Of a stretch of 64,000 bases of DNA, positions 62,401-64,000 are shown in pieces. The position numbers were made by a program, and so were the translations under genes. The notes beneath the pieces are model-generated. The model did no database searches. It was not told where the DNA came from and saw only the letters and a program-made list of their open reading frames with translations. Source of the stretch: Nitrospira sp. (lineage in GTDB: Bacteria > Nitrospirota > Nitrospiria > Nitrospirales > Nitrospiraceae); the NCBI GenBank assembly GCA_030653545.1, contig JAURZE010000028.1:232417-296416 (forward strand). Direction: 5' to 3'. The number at the start of each line of letters is the position of its first letter. Within the stretch, counting starts at the first letter, position 1.

Positions 62401-63320
62401 TTGCATCTGGAAAGGATGAAGTGTTTTACGTCACCAAACAAGAAGCTGAAGGCTACCGCCTCGAACCCGAACTGCTAAAACCGCTTCTCAAAGGAAGAGA
62501 TATTAAGAGGTATGCTGTAACGTGGTCCGGGACGTATGTTATTTATCCTTACAATAAAGAGTCTAGAGTCATAGCTGAAGCCGAACTTCAGCAACGCTAC
62601 CCCCAAGCGATGAAGTATCTCCTTGATCGTAGATTGCTCTTGGAGGGAAGGGGATATTTTGACAAATCCAATAAAAAATGGTTCGAATTATGGAATCAGC
62701 GGAAGAGGTGCAACTTTGAAAAAGTTCGAATTGTTACCCCAGAGATTTCTGATCGAAATCATTTCGCCAGGACGGAGAAATTTTATGGAAACACCAAAAC
62801 GTATCACATTTTACCCAAAGACACGTCCGAAGAGTTTTGCTGCTATCTCCTCGCGCTTCTCAATTCCTCAACATTGGAATTCTACTACAAGTCGATAACC
62901 ACACCTCAGGCGGGAGGCTTCTTCGCATACAAGACAGCGTTTCTAGAACGCATTCCTATAAAGAGCCCGCATCCTATTGCGCTTAGGATTTTCGAGAAGG
63001 TGGTTCCGCTGATCCAATTCGCAAAACGCATCGGCGAAGAAGCCCCTGCCCAATTTCTCGACGACCTGATCGACGCCTGCGTGATGGAGTGCTACTTTCG
63101 CGAGCATATGGCGGAGCGCGACTTGCTCTTCCTAGAAGACCTCGCAGCGCCCCTGGCCGCCTATGAGCCCACCGCCAGCGAGGCGCAGCAACGCGAGTTC
63201 CTCGCACACCTTCACCGCACCCTCAACGCCACGTCGTCGAAGATCCGCAACCGGCTCCTCCGCATCACCGCAGACAGCCCCGATCTCCTCGCAGTCATTA
63301 AAAATGAGGGCAGAGTATGA
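59427..63320 (+). CDS. Eco57I/PglX-type adenine-specific DNA methyltransferase
   Basis: A 1297-aa N6-adenine methyltransferase. The N-terminal 490 residues are of the large helical type found in Eco57I-like enzymes (SLIRLLTRLIFCWFLKEKGL). The catalytic core has KQTGSFYTPRPIVEYMVDES, motif I KILDPACGSGAFPMGMLHKL near 570, and catalytic NPPY in DVVIGNPPYIEFKKL near 800. From about 980 there is a TaqI-like specificity domain (IFQGIASGKDEVFYVTKQEA, LLKGRDIKRYAVTW). I see no separate PD-(D/E)xK motif, so the cleavage may come from its partner's PLD domain or another gene. It overlaps the ATPase gene by 4 bases. Confidence 0.9.
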   Translation: MPTETERREKIVAVLSAFTHQPLREVATNFLATLGYRSDRTLDLGDSSPQKFLELVRSHAGAGGFSEFKTIFSDWISADLLFQLTDEELSRHASLFKDTAVNPGLLRSYVFFAIELKGGDYTRGKLTGIAREINRVFPMPVMVLIKHLKDKEPVLSVTVINRRQHKRDTAKDVLGKVTIIRDIRLTQPHRGHVDILASFALPNLVHPQRLPIDCFDNLYAAWEEIFNIELLNKRFYRELANWYFWALPQVDFPADTEKDDEKRRATSLIRLLTRLIFCWFLKEKGLIAEKLFVEAELKPILKDLASDANTYHQAILQNLFFATLNQRMGKDKNGQPYRTFARDEGFLKNRTTYGVDTLYRYEEHFRDPSTALDHFADVPFLNGGLFECLDRPEEGTDRKLYVDGFSRNKKKRAIVPNRLFFAEEQTVDLSDAYGEAKRRNERVRGLLRILHSYKFTIVENTPIDQEIALDPELLGKVFENLLASYNEETKTTARKQTGSFYTPRPIVEYMVDESLKAHLNGALTKIGMSEKEAQVGLAILFAYTERQHPFREREVAALLDAIHSCKILDPACGSGAFPMGMLHKLVYIIHKLDPDNGRWKQLQIDAAAKIPDSSSREAAIAAIERDFADNEDDYGRKLYLIENCLYGVDIQPIAIQIAKLRFFISLVCDQRTNRNKKENHGVRPLPNLETKFVAADTLIGLPEIGQMALVPQRVYQIETEIEALYHKHFAIQRRDHKLALQRKIKDLRNELGKLLAESLMAPKKAQHVADWDPFDPQSSADFFDPHWMFGRSLADGFDVVIGNPPYIEFKKLSPVAKRLYEPLYSSASGKYDIFVVFVERAGQLARPNGCICYIMPTTFLRKDFGQGIRRFIFEALHPLLIHDFSDIQMFDGPINYTGIFLFRKHPADPGGNFPYHRYKRVGSSNNPTFDSAVESLYAEDATPIKEVSRIGYSELALPTWDFQSSETDSLIQQISQGHKTLQAYTSAIFQGIASGKDEVFYVTKQEAEGYRLEPELLKPLLKGRDIKRYAVTWSGTYVIYPYNKESRVIAEAELQQRYPQAMKYLLDRRLLLEGRGYFDKSNKKWFELWNQRKRCNFEKVRIVTPEISDRNHFARTEKFYGNTKTYHILPKDTSEEFCCYLLALLNSSTLEFYYKSITTPQAGGFFAYKTAFLERIPIKSPHPIALRIFEKVVPLIQFAKRIGEEAPAQFLDDLIDACVMECYFREHMAERDLLFLEDLAAPLAAYEPTASEAQQREFLAHLHRTLNATSSKIRNRLLRITADSPDLLAVIKNEGRV

Positions 63321-63880
63321 AGTCCCGCCTTCACCGTCTTGAAATCTGCAACTTCAAGGCCTTCCGGGAATTTACCCTCGACCTCGAAGGCCGACATCTC
63401 CTTGTTTACGGCCCCAATGGCTCCGGGAAATCCTCTCTCTACTGGGCGTTCTATACCTTTCTCCAGAGCGCCCGCAAGCCCACACCGGAAGTCGCTAAAT
63501 ACTTCGACCCTACAGACCAGCAGAACCTGCTTAATATCCACGAGCAGGGCGAAGCGACTCCAAAACCCGGCGAAATCGTTTTGACGCTGCGTGACACCGC
63601 CACCAAGAACGACACAACCTACCGCATCAGCCATACGACCCACGGGACCCATCAACAGCCCGCCATACTAAAAGGTGACCTCGCCAGCGACTTCATTACC
63701 TATCGCTTTTTCTTCGGATTCTCTCATTTTCGAAATTCCGAAAAGTTTAACCTCTGGCCACTCTTCGAGAAGGAAATCCTGCCTTTCTGCGTATCGACTG
63801 GAGGTAAGGTGCCGGTAGACTGCTGGAACGCAATCAAATCGGGTAATCCAAATCCGAATGCTAGTGTAGTGTCTCAGTAA
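63317..63880 (+). pseudogene. RecF/SMC-like AAA ATPase, truncated by an insertion sequence
   Basis: The first 187 codons of an ATPase gene: KSRLHRLEICNFKAFREFTL then Walker A VYGPNGSGKSSLYWAFYTFL (about 32-50), the start of an SMC/RecF-type ABC ATPase. The family is several hundred residues long; the frame here stops inside the IS630 left end (from about 63867), with VVSQ and TAA contributed by the insertion sequence. Signature motif and Walker B are missing. The ATG overlaps the methyltransferase stop, so it was the third gene of the operon. The remainder may lie beyond the insertion sequence outside the window. Confidence 0.82.
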
Positions 63881-64000
63881 TATCTTTCCAATATTGGTTG
63901 GTTCTGGTATCGTCTGGGGTATGTGGAAACCAACCGACTCGTTGCCGATGACGGGAGAACAGAAACAGACGTTGGAGGCGTGGATGCGGGCGAAGACCAG
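63867..64000 (+). mobile_element. IS630-family insertion sequence, left end
   Basis: Following a TA dinucleotide (63867-63868, the usual IS630 target) the sequence GTGTCTCAGTAATATC begins what looks like a terminal inverted repeat, and a transposase reading frame starts 53 bases later. The right end is outside the window, so neither the inverted repeat nor the TA duplication can be verified. The insertion interrupts the ATPase gene. Confidence 0.7.
63921..64000 (+). CDS. IS630-type transposase, N-terminal part
   Basis: ATG at 63921 opens a frame that reads MWKPTDSLPMTGEQKQTLEA followed by WMRAKT at the window edge. The pattern L-x-x-(T/S)-x-E-x-x-x-L-E-x-W-x-R-x-x-(K/R)-T is the usual start of IS630-family transposases, before the helix-turn-helix. 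Only 26 codons are visible; the DDE domain is beyond the window. No ribosome site stands out except TGGGGT. Call rests on pattern recognition alone. Confidence 0.7.
   Translation, partial: MWKPTDSLPMTGEQKQTLEAWMRAKT

Noticed and set aside
56051..63880. Calling the island operon a DISARM or BREX system
   Set aside because: Only a helicase, a methyltransferase and an ATPase are visible; DrmA/B, PglZ and BrxC are absent and the PLD fusion does not fit.
1..64000. CRISPR arrays or long tandem repeats
   Set aside because: No series of regularly spaced identical repeats was seen; repeated stretches in 9814-10983 are coding coiled-coil repeats.

Overview
The window looks like chromosome of a Gram-negative, GC-rich bacterium, most likely of the phylum Nitrospirota (Nitrospira-like). 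That placement is an inference from gene order and protein style: tig-clpP-clpX, a CGNR/DsrE/PNPOx block, OmpA pairs, and an rpmH-to-parB cluster with two bactofilins. No marker such as nxr or rRNA lies in the window to prove it. Outer-membrane lipoproteins, OmpA domains and a LolD/FtsX-type exporter show a diderm envelope.

Layout. 1-731: two paralogous PilZ proteins, one cut by the window edge. 915-4354 (minus): tRNA-Leu, tig, clpP, clpX (protein folding and proteolysis). 4711-8929: a periplasmic HEAT protein, then a CGNR regulator divergent from a DsrE / PNPOx-like / Tat-exported binding-protein group with a clear sigma70 promoter. 8979-12591 (minus): two OmpA proteins sharing a 12-residue motif, MscL, and a DUF481 outer-membrane protein. 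12818-18880 (minus): a regulatory cassette with a coiled-coil protein, a membrane-anchored OmpA-domain protein, a Ras/Rab-like GTPase, a sigma54 activator, a LuxR-type response regulator and a small unknown. 19070-29823 (minus): mnmA, two bactofilins, parB, parA, rsmG, mnmG, mnmE, yidC, yidD, rnpA and rpmH, with two perfect parS palindromes. This is the classic origin-proximal order, but no dnaA or DnaA boxes are visible beyond rpmH. 30240-33707: small secreted proteins and three consecutive L,D-transpeptidase-type proteins. 33813-41169: pgi, pgl, glk, rpiA, an M1 aminopeptidase and a VOC protein, most overlapping by 4 to 23 bases, followed by the remnant of a second aminopeptidase copy. 41554-50067: a PilZ/zinc-ribbon protein, an ABC exporter with TesA-like esterase, a small membrane protein, a SWIM/coiled-coil protein, a ChaN-like lipoprotein and an unknown with a methyltransferase-like motif. 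50203-54484: MoxR, DUF58 and transglutaminase/DUF3488. 54511-55473: threonine/serine dehydratase.

The accessory part starts at about 55562. A 48-base fragment holding only the 3' half of tRNA-Gly(GCC), from anticodon loop to CCA, marks the end of an integrative element that runs rightward out of the window. Inside lies a three-gene block resembling phage defence or restriction: a helicase with N-terminal PLD nuclease domain and C-terminal SNF2 motor (1123 aa), a large Eco57I/PglX-type adenine methyltransferase (1297 aa), and a RecF/SMC-like ATPase. The ATPase gene is cut after about 184 codons by the left end of an IS630-family element. The combination resembles part of class 1 DISARM or BREX but lacks their core genes in the visible part. 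It is the best candidate here for an undescribed or unclassified system.
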